This document shows positions 15,532 to 28,292 of a stretch of 64,000 nucleotides of DNA, one piece after another. Location: contig NZ_JAGENB010000003.1 in assembly GCF_019991125.1 (NCBI RefSeq), forward strand, positions 310,001-374,000, given 5' to 3'. Each line of letters starts with the position of its first letter. Within the stretch, counting starts at the first letter, position 1. The position numbers and the translations under genes were made by a program. Source of the stretch: Phyllobacterium calauticae. GTDB lineage: Bacteria; Pseudomonadota; Alphaproteobacteria; Rhizobiales; Rhizobiaceae. The notes below the pieces were generated by a model, which worked only from the letters and a program-made list of their open reading frames with translations, did not search any database and had not been told where the DNA came from.

Positions 15532-16977
15532 ATGATCAACTGGACCTGCCTCGCCCGGCGAATCCCCCTTGCAATACTATGCTACACAGCGGGCCTTATC
15601 GCGATCAGGCTGGCACTGTCGCCATTCCTCGACATCGATGAAGCCCAGTTTGTCGGATCGGTTGATTTTTCCTGGATTTACGGCAATTCGCACCCGCCGC
15701 TTTACAATTGGCTGGTGCGGCTGGCCCTCGATCTTACCGGTTGGAACTGGGTTGTTGCGACGGTTCTGGTCCGTCTTTGCCTGCTCGGCCTCTATCACTG
15801 GCTTTCATTCGATACCGCACGCCGCTTGGGCGGCGACCGTGCCGGGGTATTGGCCCTGGCGGCATCCGCCCTTCTGCCGCAGATTGTCTGGATGTCGATC
15901 CAGACAACGGCGCATACGCTTCTGGTGATCGTCGCATCCATCGGCACGATCCATGCTCTGGCTCTGATCCGATCGGGACGAGGATACCGCGCCTATGTCT
16001 GGCTTGGTCTATGGGCCGCCATTGGCGGGCTGGCAAAGTATAACTTCTTCATGTTCCTGTTCAGCTTTCTGATCGCCTGCGCGCTCAACAGGACCATTCG
16101 CCGTCAGATTTTCTGCAGACCTGCATTGATATCCCTTGGCATTTTCATGCTTGCCATGAGCCCTGTGGCCTTGGCCTCCTTGAATGCACCCCTGGCTGCG
16201 ACAGCCGGCCGAATGGTCAAGCTCAACCACCTGATCCCGATGCTCCAGCCTTTTGATCTTCCTGGGTTTGGGGTGGACGGGCTTCTCAGTCTCTTCATCT
16301 CGACCTTCCTCTGGTCAGGCCCGGCTCTTGTGATCTTTTTGATCGGCCGCTGGCAGGACGATCCAAAACCCGCTCCGGACGGAGACACTGACGTCAGGAA
16401 AGTCCTGTTCCGTACCGTCGTACTCGGTTTGACGGCCTTTGGCTTGATCGTCTTTTTTGCCGACTACCATTCCGTCGCAGAGCGCTATATGGCACCCATT
16501 CTGGCTCCGACTGCCATTTTGCTGGCGCTGTACTTCCCGCAAAAGCATGGCGCGCGAAACCTGCTGATCATATCCGGCGGCTTCTACGCATTGGCGCCCG
16601 TTGCCTTCGCCATTGTGCTGCTGTTCGGTGACGATCGCCTGTCGATACCATTCGATGCGGTTGCCAATGCCATTCACGTGCAAAATTCAACCCCGGCGCG
16701 GATAGCAGCGAAGCGGCAGGATGACGCCGCCAACATCGCCGTGCAGCTCCATTGGCCGCCGGCAAGCGGCAAGGCCGACGATATCGTCCTTGTCTGGGAG
16801 GGCGGCGCTGCACCGGATAAAGAAACGCTCGAACTCCTGCCCGCCGATGCGGCCGCGACCGGTCCCATGACCCGCGTTGACAGCCCATTGAGAAACTTCA
16901 ACGGCCAGATCAGGACGTTCAGCTTTCAGCGTTATTCATCTCACTTACCCCTGCCGGATCAGAGTATCGGCGGATAA
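15532..16977 (+). CDS. GT39/ArnT-like membrane glycosyltransferase
   Basis: 481 residues, around ten predicted membrane helices, with DIDEAQFVG (acidic catalytic motif) and SHPPLYNWL in the first large loop, as in the PMT/ArnT dolichol- or undecaprenyl-phosphate-sugar-dependent glycosyltransferases. It probably transfers a sugar from a polyprenyl carrier to an envelope acceptor. The adjacent GT2 gene could make that polyprenyl-phosphate sugar. A start at ATG 15532 is chosen because the first membrane helix follows shortly; the frame stays open to a TTG at 15442. Its last 59 bases overlap the convergent GT2 gene. Confidence 0.85.
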   Translation: MINWTCLARRIPLAILCYTAGLIAIRLALSPFLDIDEAQFVGSVDFSWIYGNSHPPLYNWLVRLALDLTGWNWVVATVLVRLCLLGLYHWLSFDTARRLGGDRAGVLALAASALLPQIVWMSIQTTAHTLLVIVASIGTIHALALIRSGRGYRAYVWLGLWAAIGGLAKYNFFMFLFSFLIACALNRTIRRQIFCRPALISLGIFMLAMSPVALASLNAPLAATAGRMVKLNHLIPMLQPFDLPGFGVDGLLSLFISTFLWSGPALVIFLIGRWQDDPKPAPDGDTDVRKVLFRTVVLGLTAFGLIVFFADYHSVAERYMAPILAPTAILLALYFPQKHGARNLLIISGGFYALAPVAFAIVLLFGDDRLSIPFDAVANAIHVQNSTPARIAAKRQDDAANIAVQLHWPPASGKADDIVLVWEGGAAPDKETLELLPADAAATGPMTRVDSPLRNFNGQIRTFSFQRYSSHLPLPDQSIGG

Positions 16978-17638
16978 GCCAGAAGACACCTACAGTGTCG
17001 AGAAACGCAACCGCAGCGCGATCGAAAAACCCGTATTTGGAGACACCGGCCAGCCGGGGACGATCCTCCACATCGACTTCGACGACAGTCAGCCCGGCCC
17101 GGATCGAGAGGGCAGGAAGAAAACGGTGCATGTTGTCGAAGTAGGGCAGCCCTCTTGCCACGGACGCCGGCAGGACTTTGAATCCGCACCCTGCATCCCG
17201 GCAATTGTCCCTGAGAAGACGCTTGCGGATGAAATTGGCGGATTTCGATGTCAGCAACTTCACGACCCCGTCATTGCGGCGTTTTCTGACCCCGGCAAAC
17301 AGCGCAGGCTGGGATTGCGCAATACGCGGCCAGAGGCGCGCCAGATCCAGCGGATTGTTCTGCCCGTCACCGTCCAGCGTCGCGATCCATTGTCCCTTTG
17401 CGGCCTGAAAACCGCTGACAAGAGCCCTGGATTTGCCCGTGCGGTTTTTATGGCGCAGCACGCGAACGTGGCGACCCGCATTCAACGCTTCTTCCGCCGA
17501 GCCGTCATTCGAGCCGTCATCGATGATCAAGATCTCATAGCTGGCCACACCCGAAAGAGCCTGATTGATCTCGGTGACAAGGGCGCCGATGTTTCCGGAT
17601 TCATTATAGGCAGGAATTACGACTGACAGATCGGTCAT
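16919..17638 (-). CDS. Family 2 glycosyltransferase, polyprenyl-phosphate-sugar synthase type
   Basis: 239 residues, GT-A fold. The N-terminus has TDLSVVIPAYNESGNIG, IIDDGSNDGS binds the nucleotide, and TLDGDGQNNP holds the metal-binding DxD. The protein resembles dolichol-phosphate mannosyltransferase-like enzymes without C-terminal membrane helices. The start at 17638 is where the family N-terminus begins; the frame continues to 17683. It faces the GT39 gene tail to tail and the coding regions overlap, which suggests a functional pair although they are on opposite strands. Confidence 0.87.
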   Translation of the reverse strand: MTDLSVVIPAYNESGNIGALVTEINQALSGVASYEILIIDDGSNDGSAEEALNAGRHVRVLRHKNRTGKSRALVSGFQAAKGQWIATLDGDGQNNPLDLARLWPRIAQSQPALFAGVRKRRNDGVVKLLTSKSANFIRKRLLRDNCRDAGCGFKVLPASVARGLPYFDNMHRFLPALSIRAGLTVVEVDVEDRPRLAGVSKYGFFDRAAVAFLDTVGVFWLIRRYSDPAGVSEMNNAES

Positions 17639-18012
17639 TTGAAAAATCCAGAAACCAAGGTGAACCTTCCGCACTACGATCAAAATCCGGTCATGCCGGT
17701 CAGCTTCGAAAGATCATTGCATCGGCGCAATGCGTCAGGATGTTCGATACGTTCTCTGCCCGTTCCCATAGCATTCAAAAGGAGAAAGCAAAACAAATGT
17801 TCGCGTCGAACGGAAACCGCTTCCCCTTATACCGGCTGATCCCGCCGCGGTTTCACGCAAGAGTGAAGCTGACGTCGTAATTCCGCCATCCCGATCGGCA
17901 CTAAAATGCTAGCATCACGCTAATATCCCGCGTGGATGCTCTATGGTTAATAGTTCATTAATCGAAGTCTTCCTATTGTCGGGCTCTAATCTTAATTCAT
18001 TTCGGTCCGCAT
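17639..18012. other. Long intergenic region, no gene seen
   Basis: About 370 bases between divergent genes. It is locally richer in A+T around 17910-18010 and must hold both promoters, but I see no clear -35/-10 pair, no EcfG site and no strong hairpin. A 66-codon open frame on the plus strand (17639-17839) has no ribosome binding site and no recognisable content. Confidence 0.5.
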
Positions 18013-19350
18013 ATGCATTTTCGGGTTACAGATGCAATCATTGGTTCAAGGAAGAGTTCCCGCATGGGTGCTGGCCTCCTTGTCCTGCTGTTTGCCTGCG
18101 TTTCGCCGGTGCACGCGCAGGAACAGGTCGACGCAAAGCGCGCTGAAACCGTCAAACAACTGGACGAACTCACCGGCCAAATCAGTTTGTCTGCTGATCG
18201 CCTGGCTTCCCTCGACAAGGAAATTGCCGATCTGAAGAAGGATCAGACCACCCTGACGGCCGCGTTGATCCAGTCGGCCAAGACCGAGAAAAAACTGACT
18301 GAAGATATAGCCGCTATCGGCGACAAGCTGACCGATCTGCATGAACGGGAAGACGGAATAAAGCTCTCTCTCAAAGGCCGGCGCGCGGCGCTCGCTGAGG
18401 TCCTTGCCGCCTTGCAGCGCATGGGGCTCAATCCGCCTCCCGCCATCCTCGTTCGCCCCGACGATGCCCTTGCGTCGGTCCGCAGCGCCGTCTTGCTGGG
18501 CGCTGTCGTTCCGGAAATGCGCGAACAGACGGAAGTGCTGATTGCCGATCTCAAGGAGCTCTCGCGGATCAGGACATCGATTTCCGATGAGCAGACCCGT
18601 CTGACCGCTTCCCTGTCAGGACAGGCGGAGGAAAAGAAGCGCCTCGATCTGCTTTTGGCCGAAAAGCAGAAACTGCAGACAACATCCGAGGAAACGCACA
18701 AGGCCGAACAGCAGCGGGCGGAAGAACTGGCCCGGCGGGCGACATCCCTGCGCGAATTGATCGCCTCTATGGAACAGGACATGGAAGAGGCGCGCAAGGC
18801 AGCCAGCGCGGCGAACCAGCAGGAAGAACAGAAGCTTGCAGCCAGCAAGGAGCGGGCCGACAATTTCGCCTCCAACCAGGAACGCCTGTCAGCCAAGGTG
18901 AATTTTGCCTCGCTGAAGGGACATCTTCCCATGCCGGGTGCCGGAAAACTGGTTCGGCATTTTGGCGACGAGGACGGATTGGGCGGTGTCGTGCAGGGCG
19001 ACACGCTGGAAACCCCGGCAGGCGCAACAATTACCGCGCCCACGGACGCCGTGGTGCTGTATGCCGGCGCCTTTCGTTCCTATGGCCAACTCTTGATCCT
19101 GGATGCCGGCAATGGCTATCATGTCGTGTTGGCAGGAATGAAGAGAATCAATGTTTCGCAGAATCAGTTTGTTTTGGCGGGAGAGCCGGTTGGTGTGATG
19201 AACGAGCAACTTGTTGCGAGTACCGGCACCGTTCCGTTGGGAAATGGAGCGCCAATGCTTTACATTGAGTTCCGAAAAGATACAAAACCTGTTAATCCCG
19301 CTCCTTGGTGGGCGGATAGGCTCGCTGGAAGGACCACAAATGATACGTAG
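18013..19350 (+). CDS. EnvC-like murein hydrolase activator
   Basis: 445 residues: a signal peptide (basic RKSSR then GAGLLVLLFACVSPVHA), a long coiled coil (about 40-300) and a C-terminal LytM/M23-like fold (about 310-435). In the LytM part the zinc ligands are not all present: the final His-x-His region reads LYIEFRKD and the early HxxxD motif is missing. It should therefore be an inactive LytM factor that switches on an amidase at the division septum, as EnvC does. ATG 18013 gives a signal peptide with a positive n-region; ATG 18064, with GGAAGAG upstream, is the alternative. It overlaps ctpA by 11 bases. Confidence 0.88.
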   Translation: MHFRVTDAIIGSRKSSRMGAGLLVLLFACVSPVHAQEQVDAKRAETVKQLDELTGQISLSADRLASLDKEIADLKKDQTTLTAALIQSAKTEKKLTEDIAAIGDKLTDLHEREDGIKLSLKGRRAALAEVLAALQRMGLNPPPAILVRPDDALASVRSAVLLGAVVPEMREQTEVLIADLKELSRIRTSISDEQTRLTASLSGQAEEKKRLDLLLAEKQKLQTTSEETHKAEQQRAEELARRATSLRELIASMEQDMEEARKAASAANQQEEQKLAASKERADNFASNQERLSAKVNFASLKGHLPMPGAGKLVRHFGDEDGLGGVVQGDTLETPAGATITAPTDAVVLYAGAFRSYGQLLILDAGNGYHVVLAGMKRINVSQNQFVLAGEPVGVMNEQLVASTGTVPLGNGAPMLYIEFRKDTKPVNPAPWWADRLAGRTTNDT

Positions 19351-20665
19351 GTTAACGCTTCTCATGGCCGGAGCCCTGTTGGGTGCAACGGCAATGGTGG
19401 TTGTGCAGGGTGCACTGCCCACAACCGTTGCAGAAGCTGCGGGCACTGACACATACAAGCAGTTGTCGATTTTCGGCGATATTTTTGAGCGGGTGCGCAA
19501 CCAGTATGTGACGCCGCCAGATGACAAGAAGCTGATCGAAAGCGCCATCAATGGCATGCTGACGTCGCTTGACCCCCATTCGTCCTACATGAACGCCGAC
19601 CAGGCCCAGGATATGCGTGTGCAGACCAAGGGCGAGTTTGGCGGCCTTGGCATTGAAGTCACGATGGAAAATGAGCTTGTGAAAGTCATTGCCCCCATCG
19701 AAGACACCCCTGCCTCCAAGGCCGGTGTTCTTGCCGGCGATTATATCTCGCAGATCGACGGGACCGATGTCCGCGGCCTGTCGCTAAACGACGCGGTCGA
19801 CAAGATGCGCGGCGATGTCAACACCCCCATCGAGCTGACGCTGATCCGTCAGGGCGCCGACAAGCCGATCAAGCTGACCATCGTGCGCGACGTGGTCAAG
19901 GTGAAGGCCGTCAAGTACCGCGTCGAGAACGATGTCGGCTATGTCAGGGTGATTTCCTTCACCGAACAGACCTTTGAAGACCTGCAGAAGGCGATCAAGG
20001 ACATCCAGAGCAAGGTTCCCGCCGACAAGCTCAAGGGCTTCGTGCTGGATCTTCGCCTCAATCCGGGCGGCCTGCTGGACCAGGCGGTTGCCGTCTCCGA
20101 TGCCTTCCTCGACAAGGGCGAGATCGTCTCGACCCGTGGCCGCGACCCGCAGGACATCACCCGCTTCGATGCCCGTCCGGGCGATCTGATCAACGGCAAG
20201 CCGATGATCGTCATGATCAATGGCGGTTCTGCCAGCGCATCGGAGATTGTTGCCGGTGCGCTGCAGGATCATCGCCGGGCGACGGTGCTAGGCACGCGGT
20301 CCTTCGGCAAGGGCTCGGTCCAGACGATCATCCCGCTGGGCGAGAACGGCGCACTGCGGCTGACGACGGCGCTGTATTACACGCCGGCCGGCAAATCGAT
20401 CCAGGGCAAGGGCATCGTGCCGGATATCGCGGTCGAACAGCCGCTGCCGGACGATCTGAAGGGCCGGGCCGAGCCGATGAGCGAATCCAGCCTGAAGGGC
20501 CATATCAAGGGCGTTCAGGAGGATGCGGAAGGATCGGGCTCGATTGCCTATGTCCCGCCGGATCCGAAGGATGACCTGCAGCTGATCGAAGCCCTGAAGC
20601 TGCTGCGCGGCGAACAGGCCAATGCGGCATTCCCGGCAGACCCGTCCAAGGGCGTACCGAACTGA
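19340..20665 (+). CDS. ctpA: Carboxy-terminal processing protease CtpA (S41)
   Basis: 441 residues. The N-terminal hydrophobic segment (MIRRLTLLMAGALLGATAM) directs export, a PDZ domain spans about 85-175, and the S41 catalytic domain follows. The dyad is Ser299 (NGGSASASE, middle Ser) and Lys324 (FGKGSVQ), 25 residues apart as in E. coli Prc. Periplasmic processing protease that trims proteins at their C-terminus. The start at 19340 overlaps the previous stop by 11 bases and follows GGAAGGA; translation is probably coupled to the EnvC-like gene. The combination with the amidase activator points to cell-wall turnover. Confidence 0.93.
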   Translation: MIRRLTLLMAGALLGATAMVVVQGALPTTVAEAAGTDTYKQLSIFGDIFERVRNQYVTPPDDKKLIESAINGMLTSLDPHSSYMNADQAQDMRVQTKGEFGGLGIEVTMENELVKVIAPIEDTPASKAGVLAGDYISQIDGTDVRGLSLNDAVDKMRGDVNTPIELTLIRQGADKPIKLTIVRDVVKVKAVKYRVENDVGYVRVISFTEQTFEDLQKAIKDIQSKVPADKLKGFVLDLRLNPGGLLDQAVAVSDAFLDKGEIVSTRGRDPQDITRFDARPGDLINGKPMIVMINGGSASASEIVAGALQDHRRATVLGTRSFGKGSVQTIIPLGENGALRLTTALYYTPAGKSIQGKGIVPDIAVEQPLPDDLKGRAEPMSESSLKGHIKGVQEDAEGSGSIAYVPPDPKDDLQLIEALKLLRGEQANAAFPADPSKGVPN

Positions 20666-20764
20666 TATGACAAAGGGGATCAGGCTGGCTCTTACACACC
20701 TGGTCCCCACTTCATTTCCCACCGATCATTCCTTCCGTTTCATCCTCCTCATCGGCCAAAGCGC

Positions 20765-21907
20765 GTGAATTCCGACATCAACAGGCCGCTGGGACAAAAC
20801 AGCAAACGGCCCAAGGACAAACCGAAGGCTGGCGCTCGCTGGCTCTTGCCGGCCATCGCCGTGCTGGGGGTGGGAGGTGCCGCACTGCTGATCTCGTTCA
20901 CCAGCAATCACGGATTTCGCAATCCGCCTCCGGAAATGGAAAAGCCCGAACAGGCAGCGGTAACTCCGCCAGCGCCGGCCAAGACGATACCAGCATCCGA
21001 CAAGGCCCCTGCAGGCGTCGTCACGCAGGGAAATGTTACCACCAGTCCGGGCGGCCCGAAAATCATCGTCGTAGGCGATCCCGCCAGAGCGAGCCAGAAT
21101 CCGCTGACCGCCCATATCCCCGACCGGGATCTGCTGGAGACAACTGCGCTCGGCTCTCTGCCAGTCATCGGGCCGGACGGACGACGGCCACTCGATGTCT
21201 ATGCGCGGTCATGGTCGGGCGCCCGCGGCGCGCGGATCGCCCTCGTCATTGGCGGGCTCGGCATGTCCCAGACCGGCACACAGCAGGCAATCGCGACGCT
21301 CCCGGCGGAGGTGACGCTGGCTTTTGCGCCTGAAGGCAACAGCCTCATCCGGTGGATGCAGACGGCGCGCCAGAATGGCCATGAACTGCTGATGCAGGTG
21401 CCGCTTGAGCCTTTTGACTATCCGCGGGTCAATCCCGGCCGCAACACCTTGACGGTCGATGCGCCCACCGCCGAGACTTTGGACAATCTGCACAAGGCCA
21501 TGGGCCGCATAACCAATTACACCGGCATCATAAACTACATGGGGGCCCGCTTTACCGCGGATGCCAAAGCCATGACGCCTGTCATGCAGGATATCGCGAA
21601 ACGCGGGCTGCTCTATCTCGATGACGGCAGCTCCGCGCGCAGCCAGGCCGACACAATCGCCGGTCAGCAGGGAACGCCCTTTGCTGCCGCCGATGTGCTG
21701 ATTGATGGCACGCAGGACCGGGGCAGCATCCTCAAGAAACTGGATGAGCTGGAGCGTATCGCCCGAGCCAAAGGCACGGCGATCGGAACCGGTTCGGCCT
21801 TCAGCGTGACCGTGGATGCCGTGGCCGCCTGGACCAACGAAGCCAAGACCCGCGGCATCGAGATCGTACCGGTTTCGGCCCTTGTCCGCGATCCTGAAAA
21901 GGGCTAG
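20765..21907 (+). CDS. Divergent polysaccharide deacetylase family protein (YibQ-like)
   Basis: 380 residues: a cytoplasmic basic tail, one membrane helix (about 26-46), a Pro/Ala-rich linker and a C-terminal domain of the DUF610/polysaccharide deacetylase 2 type (from [45 protein letters not shown]). The family has the NodB-like barrel but an altered metal site, and its substrate is unknown. A GTG start at 20765 is used. It follows ctpA by about 100 bases on the same strand and sits before rppH, a gene order I associate with Hyphomicrobiales. Confidence 0.87.
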   Translation: MNSDINRPLGQNSKRPKDKPKAGARWLLPAIAVLGVGGAALLISFTSNHGFRNPPPEMEKPEQAAVTPPAPAKTIPASDKAPAGVVTQGNVTTSPGGPKIIVVGDPARASQNPLTAHIPDRDLLETTALGSLPVIGPDGRRPLDVYARSWSGARGARIALVIGGLGMSQTGTQQAIATLPAEVTLAFAPEGNSLIRWMQTARQNGHELLMQVPLEPFDYPRVNPGRNTLTVDAPTAETLDNLHKAMGRITNYTGIINYMGARFTADAKAMTPVMQDIAKRGLLYLDDGSSARSQADTIAGQQGTPFAAADVLIDGTQDRGSILKKLDELERIARAKGTAIGTGSAFSVTVDAVAAWTNEAKTRGIEIVPVSALVRDPEKG

Positions 21908-21945
21908 GCACCCATCACTATCCCATCATCCAGCGGAGTATTCGC

Positions 21946-22464
21946 ATGAGCAAGAAACATGTCGACCCCGAGACGCTCCCCTACCGGCCCTGCGTCGGCA
22001 TTATGGTGCTCAATGCCGATAAACTCGTCTGGGCGGGCCATCGCATTGTCATACCCAATGATGAAATGGACGGGTCGACCCAGCTATGGCAGATGCCCCA
22101 GGGTGGCATCGACAAAGGCGAGGACGCGGAAATTGCGGCCCGCCGCGAACTCTACGAGGAAACGGGCATGAAAACCGTTTCCCTGCTCGCCGAGGCGCCG
22201 AACTGGATCAACTATGACCTGCCGCCCGCGCTTGTCGGAATCGCCCTGAAGGGAAAGTATCGCGGCCAGACACAGAAGTGGTTCGCCTACGAATTTACCG
22301 GCGATGAAAGCGAGATCGCGATCAACCCGCCTCCGGGTGGTCACACCGCTGAATTCGACGCTTGGGCATGGAAACCCATGACCGTGCTGCCCGACCTTAT
22401 AGTGCCGTTCAAGCGCACCGTCTATGAGCAGGTTGTCGCCGCGTTCAAGCATCTGGCAGGTTGA
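21946..22464 (+). CDS. rppH: RNA pyrophosphohydrolase RppH
   Basis: 172 residues, a single Nudix hydrolase. The Nudix box (residues 53-75) begins GGIDKGED and ends [10 protein letters not shown]. RppH removes pyrophosphate from the 5' triphosphate of mRNAs and so starts RNase E decay. The N-terminal [13 protein letters not shown] and the QLWQMPQGG lead-in match the NudH/RppH group. It closes this plus-strand run, followed by a shared terminator with the ATP synthase operon. Confidence 0.94.
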   Translation: MSKKHVDPETLPYRPCVGIMVLNADKLVWAGHRIVIPNDEMDGSTQLWQMPQGGIDKGEDAEIAARRELYEETGMKTVSLLAEAPNWINYDLPPALVGIALKGKYRGQTQKWFAYEFTGDESEIAINPPPGGHTAEFDAWAWKPMTVLPDLIVPFKRTVYEQVVAAFKHLAG

Positions 22465-22492
22465 TCCGCGGCGCAAGCGCAATTGAAACAAC

Positions 22493-22521
22493 AAAAAAGC
22501 GGGCCAAAAGCCCGCTTTCGT
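22493..22521. terminator. Bidirectional terminator between rppH and atpC
   Basis: Perfect 9-bp stem AAAGCGGGC / GCCCGCTTT with a CAAAA loop (22496-22518). The run of six A on its left gives a strong T-run for the minus-strand atp operon; TTT after the stem serves the rppH side less well. Confidence 0.85.
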
Positions 22522-22544
22522 CAGTATCAGTGATTTGAAACCGG

Positions 22545-22952
22545 TCAGGCAGCCTTGATGGCTTCCTGCAGCGTCGTCAGCTGGCCGAGAAGATCTTCCG
22601 CCTTGGCCTTCTGTTCCCGCGACGTCGCGTCTTCGAAGTCTTCGCGGGCGTCCTTGATACGGTTCTGAAGTTCATCAGCCTTTATATCGGTGACGTGTAC
22701 CGCCGATTCCGCGAGGAGCGTGCAGCCATCCGGCGTCACATCGACGAAGCCGCCGAACACGACATAGCTGTCCGGCTTGCCATCCTGCGTCTTCACGGTG
22801 ACAACGCCTGGCTTGACGGTGGCCATCAGTGGCGCGTGATGGGCCATCACGGTCATGTAACCTTCCGTGCCCGGAACCACAACTTCGGTGACCTGTTCCG
22901 AGAGCAGCAGACGTTCTGGCGATACGAGTTCGAAATGGAAGGCTTCTGCCAT
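22545..22952 (-). CDS. atpC: ATP synthase epsilon subunit
   Basis: 135 residues. The N-terminal beta-sandwich starts AEAFHFELVSPERLLLSE and has VVVPGTEGYMTVMAHHAPL; the C-terminal helical pair follows. Part of the F1 central stalk, it couples rotation and can inhibit hydrolysis. ATG 22952 matches family N-termini; a GTG at 22961 has AGGA at better spacing and cannot be ruled out. Last gene of atpHAGDC. A 7-bp hairpin lies in the 91-base gap after atpD. Confidence 0.95.
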   Translation of the reverse strand: MAEAFHFELVSPERLLLSEQVTEVVVPGTEGYMTVMAHHAPLMATVKPGVVTVKTQDGKPDSYVVFGGFVDVTPDGCTLLAESAVHVTDIKADELQNRIKDAREDFEDATSREQKAKAEDLLGQLTTLQEAIKAA

Positions 22953-23012
22953 GATATTCACTCAATTCCTGCGGTCATTGACCTGATAGAAGGGATGGCC
23001 TTGACAAGAAAG

Positions 23013-23030
23013 GGCGGGCCGGAGCCCGCC
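23013..23030 (-). repeat. Hairpin between atpD and atpC
   Basis: Perfect 7-bp GC-rich inverted repeat GGCGGGC / GCCCGCC with a 4-base loop in the 91-base atpD-atpC gap. On the minus strand it is followed by CTTTCTTG. It could slow decay or partly terminate to set subunit ratios. Confidence 0.55.
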
Positions 23031-23043
23031 ATTATGTTCCAGA

Positions 23044-24627
<1,584 letters not shown>

Positions 24628-24639
24628 TTACCTTCGCGA

Positions 24640-25518
24640 TTAGAGCGCTTCCGCGCCCGAAATGATTTCGATCAGTTCTTTGGTGATCTGAGCCTGACGC
24701 TGGCGGTTGTACGACATCGTCAGCTTGTTGATCATGTCACCGGCATTGCGGGTTGCGTTGTCCATGGCGGACATGCGCGCACCCTGTTCCGATGCCGCGT
24801 TTTCAAGGAGAGCGCGGAAAACCTGGACGGAAATATTGCGTGGGATCAGATCACCAAGAATGGATGCCGGATCCGGCTCATATTCATAAACCGCATCGCC
24901 TGCCGTTTCCGGTTCGGCATCGCCGACAGCGCTTGCGGGGATCAGCTGCTGGGCAGTCGGTATCTGCGAAATCACCGACTTGAATTCCGAATAGAACAGC
25001 GTCGCAACGTCAAACGCACCTTCGTTATAAAGGGCGATGATCTTGTGACCGATCGCATCGGCGTTGACAAAGCCAAGCTGCTTCACATCGCGCAGATCAA
25101 CGTGGTCGATGATATGCTTGCCGAGATCACGGCGCAGGATATCCGCGCCCTTCTTGCCGACAGTGATGATCTTGACCGTCTTGCCATCTGCAAGCAGGCG
25201 ACGCGCATGCTCACGGGCCAGACGGGCGATCTGCGAATTGAAACCACCGCAGAGACCGCGCTCCGACGTGCAGACGATGAGCAGATGCACATCGTCCTTG
25301 CCGGTTCCGCTCATCAGCACGGGCGCGTCATCGCCGTCCACATTGGCGGCGATATTGGCCAGCACTGCAGCCATGCGCTGTGAGTAGGGACGCGCGGCTT
25401 CCGCAGCTTCCTGCGCACGACGCAGCTTCGCCGCGGCGACCATCTGCATCGCCTTGGTGATTTTCTGCGTCGCCTTGACCGAGGCGATCCGGTTTCTCAG
25501 ATCCTTTAACGAAGGCAT
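24640..25518 (-). CDS. atpG: ATP synthase gamma subunit
   Basis: 292 residues, the rotor shaft of F1. The N-terminus [27 protein letters not shown] and the C-terminal [19 protein letters not shown] / [17 protein letters not shown] helices are typical. Between them is the Rossmann-like part with [12 protein letters not shown]. Same strand and close spacing (18-19 bases) with atpA and atpD. Confidence 0.97.
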   Translation of the reverse strand: MPSLKDLRNRIASVKATQKITKAMQMVAAAKLRRAQEAAEAARPYSQRMAAVLANIAANVDGDDAPVLMSGTGKDDVHLLIVCTSERGLCGGFNSQIARLAREHARRLLADGKTVKIITVGKKGADILRRDLGKHIIDHVDLRDVKQLGFVNADAIGHKIIALYNEGAFDVATLFYSEFKSVISQIPTAQQLIPASAVGDAEPETAGDAVYEYEPDPASILGDLIPRNISVQVFRALLENAASEQGARMSAMDNATRNAGDMINKLTMSYNRQRQAQITKELIEIISGAEAL

Positions 25519-25537
25519 CCGTTCATCCCGTCAGTGG

Positions 25538-27627
<2,090 letters not shown>

Positions 27628-27860
27628 GAACGACAAGCTCTCTGCGTTGAAGCCAAAAATCGGGAAACCAAAAGGAATTTTCGGTCAAATCTTTGGCATT
27701 ATTGATTTTTTATCGCCTTGGAAACAACCCTGAAACTGCCCCCGACGAGATTTGAATGCCGTCTAGCATAGAGAAGCAGGAGTCGCAACACGCGAATCCG
27801 CGAAAACTGGCGTCAGAATTGCCGCAGCAGCAATTTTATGAATGACCTACTCAACTATAT

Positions 27861-28253
27861 CTAGGCGATAAAGCCGAAGGCGAACAGCAATGGGCCGGCT
27901 GCCAGCGCCAGTTCGATCAGAACGGAAATCCAGTTGTAAAGCGTATTGCCGCGGTCCGACATCATCGAGATCAGCCGGCCGAAAACCGTGAAGCCCCAGG
28001 AGACGCCGAGCGCGATCCAGAGGAAAGGCTGTGCAAAGACAAGGGCGCAAAGCCCAAGCCCCAGATAGAAGCCGGCCATTGTCGCACGCGCCTCGGACAG
28101 CGCTTCCGGATGCGCCGGAACAGGTTGCAGGCGCAGAATCCTGAATGCAATGCGCGGCGCAAAGAACAGGATCAGGCCGAAGACAACCGTAACGGCGGCA
28201 GAACTCCAGGCGATCCATTCGCCCTGACTGGCTGGCCAATACAATTCCATCAT
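27861..28253 (-). CDS. Four-helix membrane protein, probably DUF4345
   Basis: 130 residues with four hydrophobic helices (about 13-32, 60-78, 80-98 and 108-128) and short loops. It resembles DUF4345 proteins, which have no known function; the assignment is from overall pattern. It follows priA by 39 bases on the same strand and may be co-transcribed with it. Confidence 0.72.
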   Translation of the reverse strand: MMELYWPASQGEWIAWSSAAVTVVFGLILFFAPRIAFRILRLQPVPAHPEALSEARATMAGFYLGLGLCALVFAQPFLWIALGVSWGFTVFGRLISMMSDRGNTLYNWISVLIELALAAGPLLFAFGFIA

Positions 28254-28292
28254 TTCCGCGTCCCCGCTGCGTTAACCATTTCCGCTGTTTGC

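Noticed and set aside
17639..17839. 66-codon open frame in the long intergenic region
   Set aside because: No ribosome binding site, no recognisable motif, unlikely amino-acid composition.
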